Of a stretch of 64,000 nucleotides of DNA, positions 51,622-60,409 are shown piece after piece (within the stretch, counting starts at the first letter, position 1; each line of letters starts with the position of its first letter). Below the pieces are notes generated by a model that worked only from the letters and a program-made list of their open reading frames with translations, was not told where the DNA came from and made no database searches. The translations under genes and the position numbers were made by a program. The stretch lies in the NCBI GenBank assembly GCA_040381535.1, contig JBEIHF010000008.1, positions 11,570-75,569 of the forward strand. The letters are read 5' to 3'. This stretch comes from Micavibrio_A sp040381535. Its GTDB lineage: Bacteria > Pseudomonadota > Alphaproteobacteria > Micavibrionales > Micavibrionaceae.

Positions 51622-52201
51622 CATAGTTCGTATGGCGTGCGTATACGCTATGATGGGCATTTCATCGGTGAACGCCGCCGAATATATAAATTCATATGTA
51701 CCCGAACCCAGACTTGTCGGACAAGGACGCGCGCAGGTTTTGTTATGGGATGTTTATGATGCGAAACTATATGCCCCGTCGGGTGTTTATGCGGAGAACA
51801 AGCCTTTTGCACTGGAACTGAGCTATCTTCAGGAGTTAGAAGCCCGCCAGATCGCAGACCACGCGGTAAGGGAAATACGGCGCATGGGATACAATAATGA
51901 ATCCAAGCTTACGGAATGGCACGGGCAAATGATTCAGATTTTACCCGATGTAATTCCTAGTAGCATTATAACCGGCGTTTCGACACCGAACGGTCCAACC
52001 ATCTTTTACGCGGATGGCGAGGTTATCGGCCGCATCAATGATCCCGAATTCGGCAGGCATTTTTTCCGCATATGGCTTGATGTGCGAACCAGTACGCCAA
52101 GCTTGCGCGAAAATCTCCTGAACAAAAATACCGCAACGAAAGGATACCCTAATGAAACTCCTGTCAAAAATTCTAGCTCTGGGGGCAATTATGGTTCTTA
52201 G
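51611..52201 (+). CDS. exported chalcone-isomerase-like protein
   Basis: 196 residues with a signal peptide (cut near VNA-AEY, residue 22). The CHI-like fold is suggested by 'RLVGQGRAQVLLWDVYDAKLYAP', 'FALELSYLQELEARQIADHAV', 'ITGVSTPNGPTIFYADGEVIG' and 'FFRIWLDVRTSTPSLRENLL'. Bacterial members lie in the same lipid cluster, and are thought to bind fatty acids or membrane lipids in the periplasm; an enzymatic role is not established. The 3' end overlaps the next gene by 50 bases. Confidence 0.85.
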   Translation: MRHNIVRMACVYAMMGISSVNAAEYINSYVPEPRLVGQGRAQVLLWDVYDAKLYAPSGVYAENKPFALELSYLQELEARQIADHAVREIRRMGYNNESKLTEWHGQMIQILPDVIPSSIITGVSTPNGPTIFYADGEVIGRINDPEFGRHFFRIWLDVRTSTPSLRENLLNKNTATKGYPNETPVKNSSSGGNYGS

Positions 52202-52682
52202 CGGATGCACATCCCCATCGCTCAGCCACTACGACAACACGAAACCCGAACTGGACATAAAGGAATATTTTGACGGCCCGATTCAGGCATGGGGGATCGT
52301 ACAGGACTGGCGCGGAAACGTAACACGCAAGTTCGACATAGAAATGGTGGGGTCATGGGGGGGTGATACAGGAAAGCTCGAAGAGGATTTTGTCTATGAC
52401 GACGGCAAGACCCAGCGCCGCGTATGGACCATTAAAAAGCTCTCGGATAATACTTATGAAGGCACTGCGAGCGATATCAAAGGAAAGGCCGACGGCAAAA
52501 CCAACGGTAACGCGGTTCAATGGAAATACCAGATGAATCTGGAAGTGGATGGAAAGACCTATCTGGTCACCTTCGATGACTGGATGTTTCTGATGAAAGA
52601 TGAAGTTCTTATCAACAGGTCCTACCTGAAGAAATTCGGAATTACTGTGGCGGAACTTACGATTGTGATGAAAAAGAAATAA
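52152..52682 (+). CDS. DUF3833 family lipoprotein
   Basis: 176 residues. Lipoprotein signal with lipobox LSGC (Cys19). Family features: 'DIKEYFDGPIQAWGIVQDWRGNVTRKF', in pieces, 'WTIKKLSDNTYEGTASDI', 'GNAVQWKYQMNLEVDGKTY' and 'DDWMFLMKDEVLINRSYLKKFG'. A lipocalin-like fold is likely; the protein would sit at the periplasmic face of the outer membrane. Consistently encoded with CFA-type and CHI-like genes. Confidence 0.9.
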   Translation: MKLLSKILALGAIMVLSGCTSPSLSHYDNTKPELDIKEYFDGPIQAWGIVQDWRGNVTRKFDIEMVGSWGGDTGKLEEDFVYDDGKTQRRVWTIKKLSDNTYEGTASDIKGKADGKTNGNAVQWKYQMNLEVDGKTYLVTFDDWMFLMKDEVLINRSYLKKFGITVAELTIVMKKK

Positions 52683-52685
52683 AAC

Positions 52686-53543
52686 ATGAAAGCGCGCGTC
52701 AGGATATTTTTTGCCGTGCTTTGCGCGCTTTCCCTTTCGGCTTGCTCTTCCGCATCTTTTTTTGTTGCCAACCTTCCAATTCATTTCTCTGAAGCAGAGG
52801 TTAACTCCGATATTGCCTACGGCGATAAAAAAATTCAGAAGCTGGATATTTACACACCCAAAGGCCTGGAGGGCAAAGCGCCCGTGCTGGTGTTTTTCTA
52901 TGGCGGGCGATGGACATTCGGAAACAAGGAACAATATGCCTTTGCCGCCCTACCCTTCGTGGAAAAAGGTTATGTTGTGGTCATTCCCAATTATTCTAAA
53001 TATCCCGAAGTGAAATTTCCCGAATTTGTGAAAGACGCGGCCCGTGCGGTGTCATGGGTGCATGATCATATCGGCGAATATAAAGGCGATGCGAACCGGC
53101 TTTATCTATCCGGCCATTCGTCCGGCGCACATCTCGCGGCTCTGGTCAGCGCCGATCCAAGCTATCTCAAAGAATTCGGCAAGGATCGTAATATTATTAC
53201 AGCGTTTTCGGGGCTGGCGGGACCCTATGACTTCATTCCCGAAGACGATGATCTGAAAGATATGTTCGGGCCCGCCGAGAACTATCCGAACATGCAGGTG
53301 ACAAGTTTTATAGACGGCCGCCAGCCGCCTATGCAGCTTCTCCACGGGGCGGATGATGTGAACGTTATCCAACGCAACCTCAACCGTTTGCGAGATAAAA
53401 TCGGGGAAAAAGGCGGCGTGGCAGAGACAAAAATATACCCCGGCATAGATCATAAGGAAATCATGGGCGCGCTCAGTTGGGTATGGCATGATAAGGCACC
53501 CGTAAGGGATGACATGCTGGATTTTTTTGAAAGACACAAATGA
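52686..53543 (+). CDS. alpha/beta-hydrolase lipoprotein (BD-FAE/esterase-like)
   Basis: 285 residues with lipobox LSAC (Cys20). The hydrolase domain has the oxyanion region 'VLVFFYGGRWTFGNKEQY' (GG-R in place of HGG), nucleophile Ser in 'LSGHSSGAHLAAL' (GxSxG) and likely Asp/His in 'LLHGADDVNV' and 'GIDHKEIMG'. Acts on an ester in the periplasm; in this operon an acyl ester or a lipid-derived product is plausible. Three bases after the DUF3833 stop and four-base overlap with the SDR gene. Confidence 0.87.
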   Translation: MKARVRIFFAVLCALSLSACSSASFFVANLPIHFSEAEVNSDIAYGDKKIQKLDIYTPKGLEGKAPVLVFFYGGRWTFGNKEQYAFAALPFVEKGYVVVIPNYSKYPEVKFPEFVKDAARAVSWVHDHIGEYKGDANRLYLSGHSSGAHLAALVSADPSYLKEFGKDRNIITAFSGLAGPYDFIPEDDDLKDMFGPAENYPNMQVTSFIDGRQPPMQLLHGADDVNVIQRNLNRLRDKIGEKGGVAETKIYPGIDHKEIMGALSWVWHDKAPVRDDMLDFFERHK

Positions 53544-54283
53544 ACAGTTATGCGGGTAAAACCGTCTGGATTATCGGTGCTAGCTCCGGCATAGGCCATG
53601 CGTTGGCGCGTGAGTTACATGTCCGCGGCGCCACTCTGGCTCTGTCTGCGCGCAACGAAAATGCCCTTAATGAATTGAACGCCAATCTGGGCGGCAATCA
53701 TAAGGTTCTTGCTTTTGACGCTGCCGATCAGGCGGCCTTCGCACATACTTTTACGCAACTGGGGAAAATCGACAGCACCTTATATCTGGCGGCGGCCTAC
53801 ACACCTGGGAAAATCGCGGATATCACGCAAGAAGATGCTGCGGAGGCTATAGCTAGCAATCTGGCTGGAGCTTTCACGCTCCTGCGATACCTACTCCCCC
53901 GTTATAGAGCGCAAGGATATGGGCAGATCGCCTTGTGCGGCAGCGTAGCAGGCTACAGAGGTCTTCCCGGAGGTCAACCCTACAGCGCCACCAAAGCCGC
54001 CATCATCAATCTTGCGGAATCGCTGCGTGCGGAAGTTTACAACGACAATATTGATGTCAAACTGATCAACCCCGGTTTTGTCAAAACTTCCCTAACAGAC
54101 AAGAATGATTTTAAAATGCCTATGATGATAGAGCCGGAAGACGCTGCGCGCGCCATAGCGGGTGGGCTTTTGGGCAAAGCTTTTGAAATTCACTTCCCGA
54201 AGAAATTTACGATCCTGATGAAAATTATCGATATTTTGCCCTATGGGCTATATTTTCCTCTTGTGAGTAAAATAAGCCGCTGA
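53540..54283 (+). CDS. short-chain dehydrogenase/reductase closing the lipid cluster
   Basis: 247 residues, classical SDR: 'VWIIGASSGIGHALAREL' (GxxxGIG), catalytic Ser in 'ALCGSVAGYRG' and Tyr-x3-Lys in 'PYSATKAAIINLAESLR'. SDRs of this type accompany the CFA/DUF1365/FAD genes elsewhere. ATGA overlap with the hydrolase. The following 110 bases contain no gene. Confidence 0.88.
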   Translation: MNSYAGKTVWIIGASSGIGHALARELHVRGATLALSARNENALNELNANLGGNHKVLAFDAADQAAFAHTFTQLGKIDSTLYLAAAYTPGKIADITQEDAAEAIASNLAGAFTLLRYLLPRYRAQGYGQIALCGSVAGYRGLPGGQPYSATKAAIINLAESLRAEVYNDNIDVKLINPGFVKTSLTDKNDFKMPMMIEPEDAARAIAGGLLGKAFEIHFPKKFTILMKIIDILPYGLYFPLVSKISR

Positions 54284-54375
54284 ACCCGCATCGAAAGCTC
54301 CATAGACCGCAGGGCGGGACACACTATACGGAGAACAAATCGTGAAAAAAACGAACTTAATCCTGGACCAAAGAT

Positions 54376-54388
54376 TGGGGGTTGACCA
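54376..54388. repeat. left copy of 13-bp inverted repeat flanking the IalB gene
   Basis: TGGGGGTTGACCA; its exact reverse complement TGGTCAACCCCCA lies at 55282-55294. The two copies bracket a 919-base segment that contains only the IalB-type gene. No obvious target-site duplication is seen next to them. Confidence 0.6.
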
Positions 54389-54396
54389 CTTTCTTT

Positions 54397-55008
54397 TCAA
54401 TTAATGTAAGCCCGTTTGTAGACAATATAAAAAAATGATTTGATTTTTTCAATCTTGGCGCCAAAGCCTTCCAGCGACATTTCTATATTCATCTGCTTGG
54501 CCGTGCTGCTATCGACGAAGGATATTGTGATCATCTTTCCGGTCTTCATCGTATTCAGATAGTCATCAGGAAGATCCACAGCGACGATACAGCCTGTCTG
54601 CGCGCACGTACGATATACTGCACGCGCGGGAGGATTTTTGTCCACCGTCAGCGTAATGCCTTCGGAAACCATCACGCCGAGCGGCAGCAAGATCACGGCT
54701 TGCGCTTTACCCTTGGTTTCCTTGGGATAGCCGACCGCGAATTCAATCAAGCGCTGCTTCGTTTCCTTAATCATGAGCCTTTGGAAGACTTCGCAATGCA
54801 TGTCGCCGTCTGTATTGCAACGCTGCGTCCAAAACTCTTTGCCCTTTGTCGTAGAACTGGCGCGTTTCTGATCAGAAACGCTATCCATAGGAGGAGGCAC
54901 ATAACCTGCAAGGTCCCCCTGCTCTGTTTTTTCTTTTGCGAAAAAGACGAAATAAACGCCCCCCGCTGCGACAACAAGAGCAAGGACAATCAATAATTTG
55001 CGTACCAT
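54397..55008 (-). CDS. invasion-associated locus B (IalB) family protein
   Basis: 203 residues with an N-terminal membrane anchor or uncleaved signal (about 5-26). IalB features: 'WTQRCNTDGDMHCEVFQRLM', 'LLPLGVMVSEGITLTVD', 'YRTCAQTGCIVAVDLPDDYL' (four cysteines likely paired in the periplasm) and 'SLEGFGAKIEKI'. IalB proteins are periplasmic or envelope proteins, named from Bartonella invasion but widespread in non-pathogenic alphaproteobacteria. It has no operon partner and lies between inverted repeats. Confidence 0.88.
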   Translation of the reverse strand: MVRKLLIVLALVVAAGGVYFVFFAKEKTEQGDLAGYVPPPMDSVSDQKRASSTTKGKEFWTQRCNTDGDMHCEVFQRLMIKETKQRLIEFAVGYPKETKGKAQAVILLPLGVMVSEGITLTVDKNPPARAVYRTCAQTGCIVAVDLPDDYLNTMKTGKMITISFVDSSTAKQMNIEMSLEGFGAKIEKIKSFFYIVYKRAYIN

Positions 55009-55281
55009 ATTGAAACCGCTATGCTTAAAAATTGAGGGAAATTGGATTTTTTAGTAAACAACTGCGGCTCTTTTTACCCGTTTTAGAAGAACAATAGCAA
55101 TCGCAAAAATTGTTTTATGGCCGTGGTGGTAGTCGCAAGATAACTTTTCTCAGATTATTAGAAGCAATAGACATGCTAAGAAGAGAAAAGAGAGCTGTTT
55201 AACACTTTAAGCCATGGATTATGGCAATAATATGCGATTTGAGCTTGTTCTTCTAAAGGCATAGCTTATTTGGTTAAGTAT

Positions 55282-55294
55282 TGGTCAACCCCCA
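55282..55294. repeat. right copy of 13-bp inverted repeat flanking the IalB gene
   Basis: TGGTCAACCCCCA, reverse complement of 54376-54388. Between the IalB start codon (55008) and this repeat lie about 270 AT-rich bases with no open frame, presumably holding the IalB promoter. Confidence 0.6.
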
Positions 55295-55306
55295 GTATAA
55301 AAGCTT

Positions 55307-55750
55307 TTAAATAGATTTTGCCTCGTGCTTGTAGAGTCTGGAAATCACTTCAAAAATAAAAGCTGTCGTCCAACCGAATAGAAGAAAGCCATTGACAGCC
55401 TCAATGCCGCTGAGCATTCGAAATGAATTTTCAAGCGTTATATCGCCATAGCCTAGGGTGGTGTAAGTAACTGTTGCAAAATAAAGAGCATCAGAAAAAT
55501 TATCGAGTGGGGCGCAGTCAAGCGCTCTGTAAAGAAATGCCCATAACCATATATGAATAATATGAACGGCAAAGACAGATATAACAACGATTGCCGCTGT
55601 AATCGGCTGCCAAAAAGGGCGGCATAGGCGCTTGAGAAAATGTTCGGAAACACCCGTGCGCCTGATGATAAAATCCAATACAATGGCCTGTATCACGACG
55701 GTAACGCCAATCATCATCCCGCCAATAAGAAGTTGGAGAAAAAGATTCAT
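55307..55750 (-). CDS. two-helix potassium-channel-family protein
   Basis: 147 residues. N-terminal helix about 5-28, a second about 52-75, a pore loop with the selectivity-filter-like TLGYGD (98-103) in 'FATVTYTTLGYGDITLEN', and a last helix about 110-137. No RCK or cyclic-nucleotide domain follows. It overlaps the end of the P-type ATPase by four bases and so is translated from the same mRNA; cation flux through both may be linked. Confidence 0.82.
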   Translation of the reverse strand: MNLFLQLLIGGMMIGVTVVIQAIVLDFIIRRTGVSEHFLKRLCRPFWQPITAAIVVISVFAVHIIHIWLWAFLYRALDCAPLDNFSDALYFATVTYTTLGYGDITLENSFRMLSGIEAVNGFLLFGWTTAFIFEVISRLYKHEAKSI

Positions 55751-58365
55751 TTTTTATTCCTTATCACGCTTTTAAAAATATCTGGCACAATTAACAGCGG
55801 TAGCATAACTATCAGGATCGCACCCCATTCCTGAGCTGACAAAGGCACGGTATGGAGAATATTCTGCAGGAAAGGCATATAAATTGCTGCAGCCTGCATC
55901 ATGGTCGTAACAGCAATAGCGGCCATAATCCATGGATTTGAGAACCAGCCGATGGACGATAGCGATCCGCTGAGGTTGCGGAAACTTAAGGCTAGAACCT
56001 GCGCAGTCATGACGATATTCGTAAAAGCAACGGTGCTGGCCAGCGCAGGGGATTGATCAAGGTATAGCTGAAAGAGGATCAGGGTTGATACCCCTATATA
56101 AAGCCCAGCCAAGCCCAAAATGACCATAGTACCTTTTGTAAGAAGATGCTGATCGGCCTTACGCGGAGGCTCATCCATTATGTTTTTCTCTGGTCTTTCC
56201 ACACTTAATGCAAGCGCCGTAATGCCGTCAGTCGCCAGATTGATCCATAGGATCTGAATGGGCAGAAGGATGAGCGGGCCGCCAAGCAGGATATTGAAGA
56301 ATACAGCGGAGACTTCCCCGACGCTGTGCGCGGCCAGAAAAAACACAAATTTACGAATATTCGCGTATTGTTTTCGTCCTTCCGCCACAGCGGCAATGAT
56401 CGAGGCAAAATTATCATCCGTCAGAACGATATCCGCTGCGCCCTTTGCGACATCCGTGCCACGTATACCCATGGCGATGCCAATATCGGCTTGCCTGAGC
56501 GCCGGGGCATCATTGACACCATCTCCGGTCATGGCTACAAGCTGGCTCTGTGCCTGAAGAAGTTTCACGATACGGAATTTATCTTCCGGCACGGCGCGGG
56601 CGAACAAGATATTCTGTTTTAGAAGCGCGGAGAGTGCTTCATCCGCCATGTCTTTGACTTCGGCCCCAGTGACAGCCTTGTTGGCTTTCAGGCCAATCTG
56701 CCGGCTGACCGCCAGCGCGGTATCCGGTGAATCTCCCGTAATTAGAATAACCCTTATGCCAGCATGCTGGGCTTTTATCAGCGCATCTCTCACTTCCGGG
56801 CGCGGCGGATCGCTGATACCGACGATCCCAAGAAAGGTCAGGTTCGTTTCCGCTTCCTGTTCAGTGATTTTTTCAGAATGAGTTGGAAATTTCTTATGTG
56901 CAAGCGCAAGGGTTCTGATGCCTTCTCTGGCCATGCCTTCATAAGCCTGTTGAATTTCTATGCGCCACGCATCAGTCAGTTCTGCTTTTGCGCCATTCAC
57001 CAGCAGATGACTAGAAAGTGACAGCAGAACCTCAGGCGCTCCCTTGATATGAACAATCTGTCCCTCTGCTGTTTTTTCGACCACCGACATGCGCTTGCGG
57101 TCTGAATTGAACGAGTATTCTTCAACAAGATCGCCTCCATGATTTTGCGCCATTCCGAATTTTTCTGCCGCTACGATCAGGGCGGCTTCTGTGGGATCTC
57201 CCGCGATTTTCCAGCCCTTATCTCCCTGTTCGATCCGCGCGTGGTTGCATTTTCTACCTGTATCCAGCAGGGCCATAAGGCAGGTATTCGTTTGCGCATC
57301 TATGGAATGGTCTTCCATTGAAAATGAGCCCTCGGGTGTGTAGCCTTCCCCGCTGAGAGAAATCATACCGTCCGCTAGCCAGATTTTCTGCACCGTCATC
57401 TCGTTTTTTGTCAGTGTCCCGGTTTTATCGGTACAAATAACAGAAACAGCGCCCAGCGTTTCAGCGGCCTGCATATGACGTAGCAGAACTTTTTTCCGCG
57501 CCATGGCGGACATGCCGAGCGCCAGTGTAATGGTCACAACGGCAGGCAGACCTTCCGGCACGGCGGCCACGGCCAGCGATATGCCGGTCATCAGCATCTG
57601 CCCGATATCCCTGCCGCCCAGCATACCGATCACAACAACCGCGATAGAAACCAGCAAGGCCAGGGCGCCCAACTGACGCGCCAGAATGTCGAGATGTTTT
57701 TGCAGGTGCGTCTGCGTTTCCACTATGCCGCCAGTCAGTCCGGCAATGCGCCCTAGCTCTGTATCCATGCCGGTGGCGACGACAAGGCCTTCGCCGTGAC
57801 CGTTGACGATATGCGTACCCATCCAGATCATATTGCGGCGGCCACTTAAAATCGTATTTTCCGGCAAAGACTCCACGGCCTTGTCCACGGCCACGGATTC
57901 CCCTGTCAGGGCTGATTCATCGGCTTTTAGATTGGTGACCTGAATAAGACGAAGATCAGCAGGCACGGCATTACCTGCCGCCAGCAAAACATGATCGCCG
58001 GGGATTAGTTTTTCAGATTCTATCACCTGCTCCTGACCGTCCCGGATCACGCGACACTTTGGAGACAGCATGTTTTTTAGGCTTTTAAGGGCCGTTTCAG
58101 CTTTCCATTCCTGGCCAAAACCCAGCAGCGCATTGAAAAAAATTATAATCACAATCGCAAAAGCATCGATTTTATCGCCTACGAAAAAGGAGAGCACAGC
58201 CGCTACTAAGAGGATGAGTACCAGCAGACTCCTGAACTGCCGGGCCAGAAGCGTGGGCCAGCGCGCAAATTCTTCATCCTTTAGTTTATTCATGCCATAG
58301 TCTTTTGGCCCGTCCTCCAATGATTTTTTAATCTCTTCAACGCTGAGGGCGTGCCATGAATTCAT
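55747..58365 (-). CDS. P-type cation ATPase (P2A/Ca2+-type)
   Basis: 872 residues from the ATG at 58365; an upstream ATG at 58443 would run into the OsmC gene. All P-type features are present: N-terminal cation ATPase domain ('NSWHALSVEEIKKSLEDG'), TGES loop ('ESALTGESVAVDKAV'), 'AAVPEGLPAVVTITLALGM' in helix 4, phosphorylation motif 'ICTDKTGTLTKNEM', 'KGAPE' and 'AMTGDGVNDAPALRQADIGIAMG', plus the C-terminal transmembrane domain. Helix 4 PEGLP is typical of Ca2+/PMR1-like and some Na+/K+ pumps. In operon with the OsmC gene upstream and the K+ channel downstream. Confidence 0.93.
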   Translation of the reverse strand: MNSWHALSVEEIKKSLEDGPKDYGMNKLKDEEFARWPTLLARQFRSLLVLILLVAAVLSFFVGDKIDAFAIVIIIFFNALLGFGQEWKAETALKSLKNMLSPKCRVIRDGQEQVIESEKLIPGDHVLLAAGNAVPADLRLIQVTNLKADESALTGESVAVDKAVESLPENTILSGRRNMIWMGTHIVNGHGEGLVVATGMDTELGRIAGLTGGIVETQTHLQKHLDILARQLGALALLVSIAVVVIGMLGGRDIGQMLMTGISLAVAAVPEGLPAVVTITLALGMSAMARKKVLLRHMQAAETLGAVSVICTDKTGTLTKNEMTVQKIWLADGMISLSGEGYTPEGSFSMEDHSIDAQTNTCLMALLDTGRKCNHARIEQGDKGWKIAGDPTEAALIVAAEKFGMAQNHGGDLVEEYSFNSDRKRMSVVEKTAEGQIVHIKGAPEVLLSLSSHLLVNGAKAELTDAWRIEIQQAYEGMAREGIRTLALAHKKFPTHSEKITEQEAETNLTFLGIVGISDPPRPEVRDALIKAQHAGIRVILITGDSPDTALAVSRQIGLKANKAVTGAEVKDMADEALSALLKQNILFARAVPEDKFRIVKLLQAQSQLVAMTGDGVNDAPALRQADIGIAMGIRGTDVAKGAADIVLTDDNFASIIAAVAEGRKQYANIRKFVFFLAAHSVGEVSAVFFNILLGGPLILLPIQILWINLATDGITALALSVERPEKNIMDEPPRKADQHLLTKGTMVILGLAGLYIGVSTLILFQLYLDQSPALASTVAFTNIVMTAQVLALSFRNLSGSLSSIGWFSNPWIMAAIAVTTMMQAAAIYMPFLQNILHTVPLSAQEWGAILIVMLPLLIVPDIFKSVIRNKK

Positions 58366-58388
58366 AATGTGGGATCTTTCTTCAAAAA

Positions 58389-58829
58389 TCAGCTTAATGT
58401 TTGGATCACCACATCCGATTCTAAGGTGCGCTGCACCGGACAATTGGCTGCAACATCCACCAGCTTTTTATGCTGCTCAGGGGTCAATGACTCGCCTTGT
58501 ATAATGATCTGCTTTTCAAACAAATCCACTTTTCCATTCTTGTCTGCAGTTTCAGACAACTCTGAGGCATTGATTTTTTGATGAGACAACCTGACTTCTA
58601 CTTTTTCAAGCGGCCAGTTTTGCTGTTTTGCGTACCAGCGTACGGACATCGCTGTACATTCACCGAGCGCTGCCAGAAGCATATCGTAAGGTGCCGGACC
58701 AAAGTTTCCTCCACCGAACGATATCGGCTCATCACCTTTTATAGTGTGGCCTGAAACCGATATGGACACGGCGTAATCGCTCTCTCCGATTTCCTCAACA
58801 TGAGCAGAAATTTTATTTTCACTAGCCAT
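58389..58829 (-). CDS. OsmC-family peroxiredoxin-like protein
   Basis: 146 residues. 'ISFGGGNFGPAPYDMLLAALGECTAMSVRWYA' (in pieces) holds the first redox cysteine in the GECTAM context and 'VAANCPVQRTLES' the second, as in the YhfA/OsmC branch that reduces organic hydroperoxides. Lies between the rhodanese and ATPase genes, all on the minus strand with gaps of 10-25 bases. Confidence 0.88.
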   Translation of the reverse strand: MASENKISAHVEEIGESDYAVSISVSGHTIKGDEPISFGGGNFGPAPYDMLLAALGECTAMSVRWYAKQQNWPLEKVEVRLSHQKINASELSETADKNGKVDLFEKQIIIQGESLTPEQHKKLVDVAANCPVQRTLESDVVIQTLS

Positions 58830-58839
58830 ACTATGTTCC

Positions 58840-59391
58840 TTATTTTTTCATGATAAAATTATTGGCGCTAGCATTCTGATTCCAGGGTAGCTTCGCCATC
58901 AGGATTGCGAGCCCGCACCAGCCTGTAAGTTCAGCATTGATCAATCCCAATCCTAGAAGACCAGTCAACAGGAAAAATGCAGGGTTAACAAAATAGCCAA
59001 GTACGCTACCTATCAGTATCGAAAGACCAATAGTCAGTTGCACCTGGCGATCCAGCGGAAGAAAAAATTTGCCCGAAGTTTTTATACCGTAACCTGCCTG
59101 TTCCCATGCATTAATGCCACCTTCAAGATTATATATTTCCAGACTGGGTGTTTCTGCTAAAAGCTTTTCGCATGCTGCCGTACCCCGTTTACCCGCCTTA
59201 CAATGAAGAACCAGTTTTTTACCTGAGCTTTCAGGCAGAGTGCCTTTAGAAATTTCTGCTAATGGCAGGAGCTGTGCACCCGGAATGCTTTCCGCCTGAT
59301 TTTCTGCAGGTTCGCGGACGTCTATCAGCACAGCCTCATCTTTATCCAGCCAACTTTTGAGTGTGTTCGCATTGATCGTTTTAATAGACAT
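58840..59391 (-). CDS. rhodanese-domain protein with two-helix membrane tail (DUF2892)
   Basis: 183 residues. Rhodanese domain 1-105 with active Cys64 in 'VLHCKAGKRG' and 'DVREPAE'. The tail from about 115 ('LDRQVQLTIGLSILIGSVLGYF', in pieces, then 'LTGLLGLGLINAELTGWCGLA') is a DUF2892-type pair of membrane helices. Membrane-tethered rhodaneses move sulfane sulfur or take part in thiol defence. Starts four bases after the acetate kinase gene on the same strand. Confidence 0.87.
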   Translation of the reverse strand: MSIKTINANTLKSWLDKDEAVLIDVREPAENQAESIPGAQLLPLAEISKGTLPESSGKKLVLHCKAGKRGTAACEKLLAETPSLEIYNLEGGINAWEQAGYGIKTSGKFFLPLDRQVQLTIGLSILIGSVLGYFVNPAFFLLTGLLGLGLINAELTGWCGLAILMAKLPWNQNASANNFIMKK

Positions 59392-59395
59392 AGAG

Positions 59396-60409
59396 TTACC
59401 CTTTCAGTTTGATATAGCAGGCTTGTGCCATGACAAGCTCTTCGTCCGTTGGAATGACATAGACCGGAAAATCGCCGATCCAGCGGAGCAATCTGGTAAT
59501 CGTCTCACGGATAACAGTGGCATGTTCGCCAATGCCGCCGGTGAAGACGAGTGCATCCAGCCCGCCGAGCGATGGCAGCAAGCCGAATATCTGCTTTGCC
59601 GCTAGGGCGCAGTATAATCCTATTGCTTCCTGCGCGGGTGGGCTTTTGTTTTCCAATAATTCCTGCATGTCGCCGCTGATGTCTGAGACGCCTTTCAGGC
59701 CGGATTGGTAATATAGTAAATCGCTGACTTCCGCCGCCGACAATTCTTTTTCCATGAGAAGATACAAAAGAACGCCGGAATCGAGCGCGCCGCAGCGTGT
59801 GCCCATCATCAGGCCATCGAGCGTTGAAAATCCCATGGTGCTCGCAATGCTTTGTCGGTTTTTCATGGCGCAGGCGCTGGAGCCACCGCCGAGATGCGCA
59901 ACAATTACCCTGCTATTGGCTTTGTCACCAGCGAATTCGGGCAGGACGGCAGCGATGTGTTGATAGGAAAGGCCATGAAATCCATAGCGCATAATGCCTT
60001 CATCGTGAAATCTTCGGGGCAATGGAAGTCTGCGCTCAACATCCGGCATGGTATGGTGAAATGCTGTGTCAAAGCAGGCGATATGCGGTACGTCAGGATA
60101 TAATTTTTGTGCTTCTTCGATAAGACCAAGGGCAGCAGGTTGGTGTAAAGGAGCCATAGGGATGTAGGATTTCAGCTTCTCCAATACATCATTCGTAATA
60201 ACTTCCGGATGTATAAAATCCCGGCCACCATGTACCACACGGTGACCAAAGGCGACCACCGCCAACTCATTCATAGAGCTAAGCCAGGTGCTGGTTTCTT
60301 TTGCGTTATGAGTGACAGCCTGACTTGTGGGCTTTAGTATCCCACTATCAAATGCAGCAAGCTTCGTATTTGTAGATCCAGCGTTACAAGTTATGATAAC
60401 GCTATTCAT
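59396..60409 (-). CDS. ackA: acetate/propionate family kinase, short form
   Basis: 337 residues from the ATG at 60409 (overlapping the upstream stop); typical AckA has about 400. Motifs kept: 'VIITCNAGSTNTKLAAFD', 'GHRVVHGGRDF', 'FDTAFHHTMPD', 'RYGFHGLSYQHIA', 'VAHLGGGSSACAMKN' and 'FTGGIGEHA'. It interconverts acetate and acetyl phosphate with ATP. Coupled with the MaoC-Pta gene, the pair would make ATP from acetyl-CoA or another acyl-CoA under low oxygen. The shortening is spread over loops rather than one truncation; catalytic parts look complete. Confidence 0.87.
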   Translation of the reverse strand: MNSVIITCNAGSTNTKLAAFDSGILKPTSQAVTHNAKETSTWLSSMNELAVVAFGHRVVHGGRDFIHPEVITNDVLEKLKSYIPMAPLHQPAALGLIEEAQKLYPDVPHIACFDTAFHHTMPDVERRLPLPRRFHDEGIMRYGFHGLSYQHIAAVLPEFAGDKANSRVIVAHLGGGSSACAMKNRQSIASTMGFSTLDGLMMGTRCGALDSGVLLYLLMEKELSAAEVSDLLYYQSGLKGVSDISGDMQELLENKSPPAQEAIGLYCALAAKQIFGLLPSLGGLDALVFTGGIGEHATVIRETITRLLRWIGDFPVYVIPTDEELVMAQACYIKLKG

